Origin: Williamsia muralis NBRC 105860
GTDB taxonomy: Bacteria > Actinomycetota > Actinomycetes > Mycobacteriales > Mycobacteriaceae
NCBI RefSeq assembly: GCF_001598915.1
Contig: NZ_BDAP01000001.1
Span: forward strand, 248,001 to 312,000
DNA length: 64,000 nucleotides
Direction of reading: 5' to 3'
This document shows, in pieces, positions 34,311 to 41,975 of the stretch. The notes beneath the pieces are model-generated. The model searched no databases. It was not told the origin of the DNA and worked only from the letters and a program-made list of their open reading frames with translations. Position 1 is the stretch's first letter. The number at the start of each line of letters is the position of its first letter. The translations under genes and the position numbers were made by a program.

Positions 34311-34405
34311 GCAATCAAGTTCCGAACTGGCCAATACTCAAATATCCTGCAGGACACAGGCTATGGCAGCAGAGCGCCAACCGCCGGTCGTCAGATGGAA
34401 ATTAC

Positions 34406-35740
34406 TCAGGTCAGGTGGGTGAAGAAGCCACGTCTGATGCAGGCGATCAAGAGATCGGCGGTCGCGTCTTCCGACAAGGGCGGTGAGAGTTCTTGTGCAG
34501 CTTGCGGAATCCTGGCCACCAGTGAGCGGAAGATGATGGCCGCGACGACCGGATCGAACGGGTAATCCCGTTTCCTCGTGACGAGGTCGGCGACCATCGC
34601 TGAATCCATGGCCGCCTGTCCGCAAATGCCCAGCTGGGTGACGATGTCGTTGTCCGTGGTCTTTTCGGTCCAAGCGCCGATGGATCCCGAGTAGTACGTC
34701 GTGAAGGCGGTGAAGCTGCTGATCCACGCACGGAGTTCTGTGGTGTCGGGGTCAGTGAGATCGATCTTGCTCAGGCGTTCGGCGTGTTCGATTGCGTGCC
34801 CGGTGCCCTCGATGCTGATGGCGACGAGGAGATCCTGCTTCTCGCTGAAGTACTTGTAGAAGGTGCCGCGGGCGAGGCCGGCCTCCTCTACGATGTCGTC
34901 GACGCTCGTGCGGTGGTAGCCCTTGAGCCGGAACTGCTTGGCGCCGGCGTCAACCAACGTGCGGACGGTTTTGATTGCGCGCTTGCTCAGATTCGCCGTC
35001 CGGTCCTCCGTCGACAGGCCGGCGGTCGACGGAAGCGCAGGTACTTTGATTACCGGGTCTTCTGGCGGTGTCTCCAACGGAATGCTGTTCAGAACGGATG
35101 ACGGAGTCTCGGGAAACAAAAGCAATTGAAGATAGACGGACAATGAGTCGACCACGGCCTGTGTGTCTCGGCCGTAGGTTCGATCGGTGGCGAGGAACAG
35201 ATTGATGCGGTGCACGATCGCGATCATCGCCATCGCTGCTATCCGCGGCTCGAGTCCCTTCAGTTCGGACTGCTCGAGGCGCGCGGTAACAGTTCGGGTG
35301 TATCCGGACATGAAGGTGTCGATCTGCGGTCGGACGGAGGTATCCGCCATGGCAACGCTCGTCCACTGCACGAACATCGTCGAGTAGCGATCGAAGACCC
35401 AGCTCCACTCGCCGAGCCACCAGTTGAGGTTGTCGAAACCGACTTTGGTGGGACCCAGCGGGCCAATACGCCGCGCCACCCGGAAGAGTGCCCGTCCACA
35501 GACATCGAGCAGTTCCAGAAAGATCTCGTCCTTGCCGGGAAAGTATTGATACAGCGTCGCTCTAGAGATGTCGGCTTCCTTGGCGATCGCGTCGACCGAG
35601 GTGTTGAAGAACCCCACACGACCGAACAATTCCAGGGAAACGTCAACGATCTTGGTGCGCGTGTTAGCGCCCCGGCTACCCACATCGGGGCTGGACGGGC
35701 CGTAGCTGGCTCGGCGTGTAATCGGCGTTGTATCTGACAC
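34406..35740 (-). CDS. Tandem double-TetR regulator, Mce3R-like
   Basis: 444-residue regulator with two complete TetR units in one chain. Helix-turn-helix 1 is at ~26-78 (IAKEADISRATLYQYFPGKD) and helix-turn-helix 2 at ~258-310 (IVEEAGLARGTFYKYFSEKQ); each is followed by a helical effector domain (~80-215 and ~315-440), joined by a proline-rich linker (~210-245). M. tuberculosis Mce3R has this same rare plan. Translation starts at GTG 35740, inside a copy of the island operator (35732-35749), so it should repress itself. It is the natural candidate to bind all 16 sites in the island. As a built-in heterodimer it could read two unequal half-sites, which is what the sites show. Confidence 0.9.
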   Translation of the reverse strand: MSDTTPITRRASYGPSSPDVGSRGANTRTKIVDVSLELFGRVGFFNTSVDAIAKEADISRATLYQYFPGKDEIFLELLDVCGRALFRVARRIGPLGPTKVGFDNLNWWLGEWSWVFDRYSTMFVQWTSVAMADTSVRPQIDTFMSGYTRTVTARLEQSELKGLEPRIAAMAMIAIVHRINLFLATDRTYGRDTQAVVDSLSVYLQLLLFPETPSSVLNSIPLETPPEDPVIKVPALPSTAGLSTEDRTANLSKRAIKTVRTLVDAGAKQFRLKGYHRTSVDDIVEEAGLARGTFYKYFSEKQDLLVAISIEGTGHAIEHAERLSKIDLTDPDTTELRAWISSFTAFTTYYSGSIGAWTEKTTDNDIVTQLGICGQAAMDSAMVADLVTRKRDYPFDPVVAAIIFRSLVARIPQAAQELSPPLSEDATADLLIACIRRGFFTHLT

Positions 35741-35749
35741 TGGAGGTCA
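35732..35749 (-). promoter_or_regulatory. Regulon operator D (over the start codon of the double-TetR gene)
   Basis: Minus strand TGACCTCCAGTGTCAGAT; the GTG start codon (35740-35738) lies within it. Six-base-spacer form. Binding here would block transcription initiation or early elongation of the regulator's own gene. Confidence 0.72.
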
Positions 35750-35777
35750 GCCTAACTGCTGATTGCCGTGATTGACG

Positions 35778-35806
35778 ACCGACAGTCCGGAATCGGGACC
35801 GTCGGT
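35778..35806 (-). terminator. Terminator after the MaoC operon
   Basis: Stem ACCGACAGTCC (35778-35788) with GGACCGTCGGT (35796-35806), one mismatch, seven-base loop, five bases beyond the minus-strand stop codon at 35811. Confidence 0.6.
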
Positions 35807-35810
35807 TTCG

Positions 35811-36242
35811 TCACGTTGTCGCCTTGGGAACGACGAAATCGGCCGACCCGGCGATCGCAACGGCGCCTGTCTGTCGAGTACAGACCAACTCCACCGTGGC
35901 CACGACCTCGCCGCCGGCGCCCTCGGTGATCGCGGTGACGGATCCGTTACAGGTCAAGACGTCGTCCGGCCAGACCTGTTCACGGAACCGGACACCGAAG
36001 CGTCGTACGTTTTCGGCGCCGAGCCAGTCGGTGGCGAAGGTCGCGAGCAATGCTGACTGATGCATTCCCTGGGAGAACACAGAGGGGTTGCCCGCGCTGC
36101 GAGCCATGTTGTCGTCGTAATGCATCGGATTCAGGTCACCGGAGGCGCCGGAATATCGGACAAACATCTGACGGGTCAGTGGTCCGAATTCACGTGGGGC
36201 GGCGGTGTCTCCGACGGCGACAGCGGCTTGGGTGCTGGTCAT
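35811..36242 (-). CDS. MaoC-like hydratase subunit (hotdog)
   Basis: 143-residue single hotdog. It carries the hydratase-2 signature MFVRYSGASGDLNPMHYDDNMA, which contains the catalytic Asp and His, then FSQGMHQSALLATFATDWLG. ATGA overlap with the upstream 150-residue MaoC gene implies an obligate two-subunit (R)-specific or side-chain enoyl-CoA hydratase, as in ChsH1-ChsH2 or HadAB. This would be the catalytic subunit. Confidence 0.88.
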   Translation of the reverse strand: MTSTQAAVAVGDTAAPREFGPLTRQMFVRYSGASGDLNPMHYDDNMARSAGNPSVFSQGMHQSALLATFATDWLGAENVRRFGVRFREQVWPDDVLTCNGSVTAITEGAGGEVVATVELVCTRQTGAVAIAGSADFVVPKATT

Positions 36243-36691
36243 TGTGTTGCTCCTCGAGCAGCGCGTTCGATGAAGGTTGCCTTGGCCTGCGCGACGAGGT
36301 CGCCGGCGCGGTTCCGATAGTCGGTGACCACCACGGCGAATCGCATCTGGCCACCGCGTTTGCCGGGCTTCTCGTATCGGTCGACGATGCGCTCCTGCGC
36401 CACCAGGACGTCACCGACCTTGGGAGGAGGGCCGGTGAACGTGTACTCCTGCTCACCGTGCAGCAGACGCTTGCGCTCGAAGCCGACGTTGATCCGAACG
36501 CCGGCCGGTGCCCATTGCGCGGCGTTTACGAGAAATGTGGGTGGGATGATCGCGTCGGGACCCTGATAGGCAGGGTTGTCCGACTGCATCGCGGCGGAGA
36601 ACTCGCGGATCTTTCCTTGCTCGATCACCATCTCCCAGGGCTGGCCGGTGGTGCCGACCGGTGATGGCTGCGGCGGTGCGCTGTTGGTCAT
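36239..36691 (-). CDS. MaoC-like N-terminal dehydratase subunit (FAS1-DH type)
   Basis: 150-residue hotdog of the FAS1-dehydratase N-terminal type: EMVIEQGKIREFSAAMQSDN, PPTFLVNAAQW, LLHGEQEYTFTGPPPKVGDVL, and FAVVVTDYRNRAGDLVAQAK. It lacks the D-x-N-P-x-H motif of its partner and should be the substrate-binding, non-catalytic subunit. It overlaps both neighbours by four bases, giving a tightly coupled kinase-like, MaoC, MaoC operon. Confidence 0.87.
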   Translation of the reverse strand: MTNSAPPQPSPVGTTGQPWEMVIEQGKIREFSAAMQSDNPAYQGPDAIIPPTFLVNAAQWAPAGVRINVGFERKRLLHGEQEYTFTGPPPKVGDVLVAQERIVDRYEKPGKRGGQMRFAVVVTDYRNRAGDLVAQAKATFIERAARGATQ

Positions 36692-37791
36692 CTGGCTCCT
36701 CGGGTGCTTAGTTCGGTGAGATATCGGTCGACGAGTCCGACAACGGTTGTGGGGTAGCTGTGGGCCACCTCGACGTCGAGACCGTCTCTGGCGAGGTGAA
36801 CGGCGAGGCGATTATTGATGAGCGACAACACAAATGCCGCCACCAGCTTGTAGTAGGTGATGTCACCGTCGACTCGTCCACCGAGTTCGACGTAGCGACG
36901 GACGGTCCCATCGCTGTCGAGAACACCGGGAAGACGTCGGAAACCCATTGCCTCACATAGGAATTCCTCAAACATCAACCACCAACCCAGGTCGATCTCC
37001 GGCGGTCCGGTGGTGGCGGTCTCCCAGTCGAACAGCGCGGCAACCGACATGTCGTCGGCGAAAGACATGTTCCCCACCCGGGCATCACCCCACACGACGC
37101 CGTCCCGGTCGTTGGCCGGCGCTCCGGTCATGATGACGTCGAACGCGCGCTCGAGGGTCTCCGACCCGACCACGAGGTCGGAGCGGGCCCACTCGTACCA
37201 CTTACGGAGATTGTCGAGGTAGCGGGCCAGCCCGGTGGCTCCGGTCATCAGATCGCCGCGGAGGAAGTCCAGCACGTCCGGATCGTCAACCCGGTGAATC
37301 GCGACCAAGGACTTTATCGCGTTGTCGTAGAGCAGTTCTCGTTGCTGCCTCGAGAGCTCTGTAGTCCAGCCGCGCTTGTGCCAGCTGGGAACGTCCGATG
37401 GCGTGCGGCCGGCGACTCGACGCATGAGGTAGAACGGGGCGCCGAGTACCGACTCGTCATGTTCGATCCACACGATCTGGGGAACCGCGATACCTGCCGT
37501 ATGGCCGAGCCGCTGCATGATCTCGGCCTGTCGAGGAGCATCGGGCGTGGTGAACAGCTGATGGTCCGACGCCTGCATACGTAGCACCAGGTCCGTCTGC
37601 TGCCGGGCTCCGGCGGTGTCTGTCCAACTCGCAGTGAAGAACACCGTCTTGCCCGAATAGCCCGCGTCAGGCGCCGAGAAGTCGGAGATCTCGAACTCGG
37701 TGCTGTCGGACGCGATGCGCGCGGGAAGCCAGGAGTCCAGAACTTCGCGAGCGCCGCCACCGAGTTCACCTCGGGTCGGTGTGTAAACCAT
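36688..37791 (-). CDS. APH-like phosphotransferase family protein
   Basis: 367 residues of the aminoglycoside-phosphotransferase/choline-kinase fold. Seen are a nucleotide-binding N-lobe (GYSGKTVFFTASW), FYLMRRVAGRTPSDVP, the catalytic loop VVWGDARVGNMSF (Asp, Asn) and metal-binding AALFDWETATTGPPEIDLGWW. Relatives sit in many actinobacterial acyl-CoA operons next to acyl-CoA dehydrogenases, but their substrate is unclear. ATG 37791 starts the operon; site I lies 65 bp upstream and is shared with the divergent LLM gene. Confidence 0.85.
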   Translation of the reverse strand: MVYTPTRGELGGGAREVLDSWLPARIASDSTEFEISDFSAPDAGYSGKTVFFTASWTDTAGARQQTDLVLRMQASDHQLFTTPDAPRQAEIMQRLGHTAGIAVPQIVWIEHDESVLGAPFYLMRRVAGRTPSDVPSWHKRGWTTELSRQQRELLYDNAIKSLVAIHRVDDPDVLDFLRGDLMTGATGLARYLDNLRKWYEWARSDLVVGSETLERAFDVIMTGAPANDRDGVVWGDARVGNMSFADDMSVAALFDWETATTGPPEIDLGWWLMFEEFLCEAMGFRRLPGVLDSDGTVRRYVELGGRVDGDITYYKLVAAFVLSLINNRLAVHLARDGLDVEVAHSYPTTVVGLVDRYLTELSTRGAR

Positions 37792-37856
37792 GCGATTGCC
37801 TTTCCGGGGCCCGAACAGCCGCCGATAAACTCGGAAGCGAACGCCCTTTCTTAAAG

Positions 37857-37874
37857 TGACCAACACTGTCAGAA
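37857..37874 (+). promoter_or_regulatory. Regulon operator I (between the kinase-MaoC operon and the LLM gene)
   Basis: TGACCAACACTGTCAGAA, six-base-spacer form. It lies 65 bp before ATG 37791 (minus) and 7 bp before ATG 37882 (plus), so occupancy would affect both divergent units. Confidence 0.68.
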
Positions 37875-37881
37875 TAGGGCT

Positions 37882-38964
37882 ATGACCGACGGAAAATCCA
37901 ACATTGCCGAAATTGTGCCGGACCCGGCCCGGAATGCCGAGCATCGAACGTCCCTCGCGCTGGGCGCCTACACACTCCCTGGGCGAGTGCCAGATCCTCG
38001 GCCGGCGATCAGTCAGGCGATCGAGGCCGAGCGGCTGGGATTGAGCACGCTGTGGCTCAGCGAGCGCTGGGGCACGAAGGACTTCGGTGTTCTCTCCGGG
38101 GCCATCGGCCAGGTCACGGACACGATCAAGATCGCCTCGGGGATCACCCACTTCCAGTCGCGCCATCCGGCGATGCTCGCTTCGATGGCGATGACCGCCC
38201 AGGCGATGTCGAACGGACGAATCATCATCGGGATCGGGCGTTCGGTCGATGCCATGTGGAAGGCGGTCGGACTGCACCCGTCCACGAACGCCTCGATTGT
38301 CGACTCGGTCGAACTCTTCCGTCGACTGTGCGGAGGCGAGAAGGTCAAGTACGACGGACCGGCAGGCAAATATCCGTCTCTTCGTCTCACCGATCTCCCG
38401 GACCAGCCGATACCGCCGCTGGTGTTCGCTGCGATCGGCCCCAAGGGTCTCGGAATCGCGGGTGCGCATTTCGACGGAGTGCTTCTGCATCCTTTCCTCA
38501 CTCCGGAGGCAGTTGCCCGGTCGGTGCAACAGGTCCGCGACGCGGAGACACAAGCCGGTCGGCCGGCTGGCAGCGTTCGGGTTTACGCGACCGTGGTGGT
38601 CGCGTCCGGACTCGACCCCGACGAGGAGATGGCCGTGGTCGGCGGGCGCGCTGTGACGTATTACCAGATCCCCAACTTCGGTGAGCAGCTGGCGAAGGTC
38701 AACGGGTGGTCGGTCGACGACCTCGACGCGCTTCGCGCGCATCCGCACCTGATCGGTGTTCGGGGAGCAGCAGATTCGGTCAGGACCCGCGAACAGCTCA
38801 CCGAGGTGGCGTCGTCATTGCCCGAAGAATGGATCCGGTCGGCGTCCGCGGTGGGTTCGGCGAGCGAGTGCTGGGACACCTTCGAGAAATATCGCGATGC
38901 CGGCGCCGATGAACTGGTCCTGCACGGCAGTACACCCGACCAACTGGGGCCGCTGTTCGGCTGA
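37882..38964 (+). CDS. LLM-class (F420-type) oxidoreductase
   Basis: 360-residue luciferase-like TIM barrel. AIEAERLGLSTLWLSERWG, IKIASGITHFQSRHPAMLA, SNGRIIIGIGRS and FAAIGPKGLGIAGAHFDG are standard LLM segments. Such proteins use F420 or FMN to oxidise alcohols, reduce enones or hydroxylate. No loop decides the cofactor by eye; F420 is likely in this lineage. Single-gene unit behind site I, divergent from the MaoC operon. Confidence 0.87.
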   Translation: MTDGKSNIAEIVPDPARNAEHRTSLALGAYTLPGRVPDPRPAISQAIEAERLGLSTLWLSERWGTKDFGVLSGAIGQVTDTIKIASGITHFQSRHPAMLASMAMTAQAMSNGRIIIGIGRSVDAMWKAVGLHPSTNASIVDSVELFRRLCGGEKVKYDGPAGKYPSLRLTDLPDQPIPPLVFAAIGPKGLGIAGAHFDGVLLHPFLTPEAVARSVQQVRDAETQAGRPAGSVRVYATVVVASGLDPDEEMAVVGGRAVTYYQIPNFGEQLAKVNGWSVDDLDALRAHPHLIGVRGAADSVRTREQLTEVASSLPEEWIRSASAVGSASECWDTFEKYRDAGADELVLHGSTPDQLGPLFG

Positions 38965-38996
38965 AACAAGGGCGGTGAGCGATCTTTGCTCTAGAG

Positions 38997-39013
38997 TGAC
39001 ATTACTGCCAGAA
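38997..39013 (+). promoter_or_regulatory. Regulon operator J (upstream of the aldehyde dehydrogenase)
   Basis: TGACATTACTGCCAGAA, one base off the conserved half (TGCCAGA for TGTCAGA), exactly as at 50265. It is 69 bp upstream of GTG 39083. Confidence 0.62.
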
Positions 39014-39082
39014 TTGATCCGATTCGATGGGCGACCGCTGCATTTTGCTCCGACGCTCGCGGAGAAGAATGAAAGGTTGCAC

Positions 39083-40519
39083 GTGTACGAATACGAAGGC
39101 ATGTACGTGTCGGGCAAATGGAGCCCGACGTCCGGGCCGGAGATCGAGGTCCGGTCGCCGGCGGACGGCGAGCTGCTCGGCCAGGTCAGTGAGGCGACTG
39201 CGGCCGATGTCGATGTCGCAGTCGAGGCTGCTCGGGCGGCTCTCGAGCGCGGTCCCTGGAGTCGTAGCACGCCCGCGGAGCGTGCCGCGGCGATCACCGC
39301 GCTGGCCGACGCGATCGAATCCCGAACAAAGGTCTTCGCCGACGTCGTCTCCGCGGAGGTCGGGTCGCCGCGCAAGTGGACGACGTTCGGTCAGCTGGCC
39401 ACCACACTGGGCGTCTACCGGTCCTGTGCCGCCATCGTTCCGGACTACGAGTTCGAGGCGAAACGATCATCGGTGATGGGTGGCGAGGTGCTGGTTCGCC
39501 GACTTCCGGTCGGCGTGGTCGGCGCGATCGTGCCCTGGAACGCACCGCTGTTCACCGCCGCGTTGAAAATGGCTCCTGCGCTGGCCGCCGGGTGCACCAT
39601 CGTCCTCAAGCCGTCACCGGATGCGCCGCTCGGTCTGTCGATGCTCAGTGAATGCATCGAAGAAGCCGGGATCCCGCCGGGCGTGATCAACATCGTTTCC
39701 GGTGGAGTCGAGACCGGCGTGGCACTTGTCGCTCACCCGGGTGTAGACAAGATCAGCTTCACCGGATCCACCGGTGCCGGAAAACAAATCGGTGCCGCCT
39801 GCGCCCAGGACGTCCGCCGCGTCACGCTTGAACTCGGCGGCAAGTCGGCCGCCGTCGTCCTCGACGATGTCGTCGTCGACTCCACACTCATCAAGGGTCT
39901 GGTCACCGGCGTGATGGCGAACAACGGTCAGATCTGCGCCGCGCAGACCCGTATTCTGCTGCCGCGCAGCCGCTACGACGAAATACTGGAGCCTTTCGCC
40001 GCAGCCGTCGCCGCGATGCGGATCGGTGATCCGGCGGAGCGCGACACCGAAGTCGGCCCGGTCATCAACGTCGCATCACGTGACCGGATCGAGGCGGCAG
40101 TTGCCGCTGCCATCGATGCCGGCGCGCGCGTGGTCGCGGGCGGAGCCCGGCCCGAGGGTTTCGACGACGGGTCGTACGTGAGCCCGACTGTGCTCGCGGA
40201 TGTCGACAACGACATGGCGATCGCCCGCGACGAGTTGTTCGGACCGGTGGCCGTGGTCATCGCCTACGACGACGACGATGATGCGGTGGCCGTGGCCAAC
40301 GACTCCGAGTACGGACTCGCGGGCGCGGTCTGGTCGGCCGATTCGGAGCGGGCCACCCGCGTCGCGACACGTATGCAAACCGGTTCGGTGTCGATCAATT
40401 CGCCTGCACCACTTGACTTCGGAAGCCCTTTCGGGGGTTTCAAGAAGTCCGGTATCGGACGCGAAGGCGGGCCGGAAGGCATCGCGGCGTACCTCGAATC
40501 GCAATCGATCATCCTCTGA
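39083..40519 (+). CDS. Aldehyde dehydrogenase
   Basis: 478-residue NAD(P)-dependent aldehyde dehydrogenase. VVGAIVPWNAPLFTAALKMA and LKPSPDAPLGL form the cofactor site; FTGSTGAGKQI, VTLELGGKSAAVVLDD (general-base Glu) and NNGQICAAQTRI (nucleophilic Cys) are intact. It ends SPFGGFKKSGIGREGG. GTG 39083 follows GAAAGG at six bases; TTG 39077 and ATG 39101 are alternatives. In context it may oxidise an alcohol-derived aldehyde or the aldehyde released by the Ltp2-like aldolase. Confidence 0.92.
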   Translation: MYEYEGMYVSGKWSPTSGPEIEVRSPADGELLGQVSEATAADVDVAVEAARAALERGPWSRSTPAERAAAITALADAIESRTKVFADVVSAEVGSPRKWTTFGQLATTLGVYRSCAAIVPDYEFEAKRSSVMGGEVLVRRLPVGVVGAIVPWNAPLFTAALKMAPALAAGCTIVLKPSPDAPLGLSMLSECIEEAGIPPGVINIVSGGVETGVALVAHPGVDKISFTGSTGAGKQIGAACAQDVRRVTLELGGKSAAVVLDDVVVDSTLIKGLVTGVMANNGQICAAQTRILLPRSRYDEILEPFAAAVAAMRIGDPAERDTEVGPVINVASRDRIEAAVAAAIDAGARVVAGGARPEGFDDGSYVSPTVLADVDNDMAIARDELFGPVAVVIAYDDDDDAVAVANDSEYGLAGAVWSADSERATRVATRMQTGSVSINSPAPLDFGSPFGGFKKSGIGREGGPEGIAAYLESQSIIL

Positions 40520-40555
40520 CGTCTCGTCAGAAACGTAGTGTGGAAGGACAAACAT

Positions 40556-41719
40556 ATGGAGACCAAGGCCGCGGTCCTGTGGGAGCGTAATGCTGCCTGG
40601 CAGATCGAAACCATCGAGCTCGATGCTCCCAAAGAGCAGGAGGTGCTCGTCGAGCTGCATGCTTCGGGGATGTGCCATTCCGACGAGCACATCGTGACCG
40701 GCGATATGCCGTTCCGGTTGCCCTGCATCGGCGGACATGAAGGCGCGGGTGTGGTGAAGCAGGTCGGCTCCCACGTGTCCTGGCTGGAGCCGGGGGATCA
40801 CGTGGTCTTCGGGTTCATCCCGTCGTGTGGACGATGCCCGTCGTGTTCCAACGGGCACCAGAATCTGTGCGACCTGGGTGCAAAGATATATGGCGGCAAT
40901 CAGATCCAGGACGACACCGCCCGGCACCACACCAAGGGTGAAGACCTCGCGCTGTCCTGCGGCGTGGGTTCGTTCGCGCACCACACCGTGGTGAACGAAG
41001 CCAGCTGCATCAAGATCGAACCGCACCATCCGCTCGACCGCGCGTGCCTGCTCGGCTGCGGATTCATCACCGGGTGGGGTTCTGCTGTCTACACCGCGGA
41101 CGTACAGCCGGGGGAAAACGTTGTCGTGGCCGGCGTCGGTGGTATCGGCGCGGCTGCGGTCCAGGGTGCGAAACTGTCCGGAGCCCGGACGATCACGGTG
41201 ATCGATCCGTCGGAATACAAGCGCGAGATCGCACTCTCCATGGGTGCCACCCACGTGGCCGCGTCATGGAAGGAAGCGCCGGGTGTGGTCGCCGAGGCGA
41301 CCTGGCACCGAGGCGCCGACAAGTTCATCTGCGCCATGGGTGTCGGTGAAGGGCGTTTGATCGCAAAGGCTTTGGCCATGACGGCCAAGCGTGGCCGCCT
41401 CGTGGTCACCAACATCCATCCGATGCTGGAGCGGGAGGTGTCGGTGAACCTGATGGACCTGACCCTGCAAGAGAAGCAAATTGTCGGCAGTCTCTACGGC
41501 TCGGCCAATCCGCGTGCAGACATCCCCAAAATCCTGGAGCTGTGGAGTGGTGGGCTCGTCGATCTCGACGCGATGGTGACCCGGAGCTACCCGCTCGAGG
41601 GTGTGAACGATGGCTACGACGACATGCGCGCCGGAAAGAATGTTCGCGGCATCCTGCGGTATCCGGCTGCCGAAGCGGCAGACGCCGCTGCCCTGGAAAC
41701 CGCTTCTGCCGGAGTCTGA
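40556..41719 (+). CDS. Zinc-dependent alcohol dehydrogenase (class III-like MDR)
   Basis: 387-residue medium-chain dehydrogenase. Catalytic zinc ligands are in SGMCHSDEHIV and GGHEGAGVV; the structural zinc loop is CGRCPSCSNGHQNLC; NAD-binding is VVVAGVGGIGAAAVQGAKLSG. It resembles NDMA-dependent and formaldehyde-type alcohol dehydrogenases of actinomycetes. ATG 40556 follows GGAAGGA, 36 bases after the aldehyde dehydrogenase stop codon, so the two form an alcohol-to-acid pair. Confidence 0.93.
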   Translation: METKAAVLWERNAAWQIETIELDAPKEQEVLVELHASGMCHSDEHIVTGDMPFRLPCIGGHEGAGVVKQVGSHVSWLEPGDHVVFGFIPSCGRCPSCSNGHQNLCDLGAKIYGGNQIQDDTARHHTKGEDLALSCGVGSFAHHTVVNEASCIKIEPHHPLDRACLLGCGFITGWGSAVYTADVQPGENVVVAGVGGIGAAAVQGAKLSGARTITVIDPSEYKREIALSMGATHVAASWKEAPGVVAEATWHRGADKFICAMGVGEGRLIAKALAMTAKRGRLVVTNIHPMLEREVSVNLMDLTLQEKQIVGSLYGSANPRADIPKILELWSGGLVDLDAMVTRSYPLEGVNDGYDDMRAGKNVRGILRYPAAEAADAAALETASAGV

Positions 41720-41729
41720 TTCACCGACG

Positions 41730-41931
41730 GGCGACGGTGCCCTTCTGACCGTTGACCGTGCCCTTACGCGCGTCGAGTGGGCCCTTGCTGAAATTAACTG
41801 CGCCAAAACGACTGTGCGCGGCAGGCTGAAGACCACTCGATGAGACCAAGGGCCCGATCGACGGTTACAAGGGCACGGTCAGCGCGCTTAACGGCCCGAT
41901 CGACGGCTTCAAGGGCCCGATCAATGACAAA
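41730..41931. repeat. Convergent 21-bp repeat element, copy 2 (4 direct + 4 inverted units)
   Basis: Direct 21-bp units begin at 41730, 41751, 41772 and 41793 (pattern GTYGACCGTGCCCTT plus variable bases); inverted units begin at 41848, 41869, 41890 and 41911 (pattern AAGGGCCCGATCGACGG plus variable bases). The fourth direct unit is the most diverged. The first-half core GTYGACCGTGCC is shared with the element at 20507-20742. It lies between convergent alcohol dehydrogenase and CaiB genes, next to the terminator at 41929. Confidence 0.75.
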
Positions 41932-41964
41932 GAGGGAGTGCACCTTTCGGTGCACTCCCTCTTT
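41929..41964. terminator. Intrinsic terminator before the CaiB gene end
   Basis: Perfect 16-bp stem AAAGAGGGAGTGCACC / GGTGCACTCCCTCTTT with loop TTTC, 11 bases beyond the minus-strand stop codon at 41976. Confidence 0.88.
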
Positions 41965-41975
41965 GTGTCCGCGGC

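Noticed and set aside
41740-41843. Short open frames with regular heptad-like translation in the repeat regions (20561-20749 and 41610-41843)
   Set aside because: The periodic peptides are produced by the 21-bp repeat (seven codons); no ribosome-binding site or independent support for coding.
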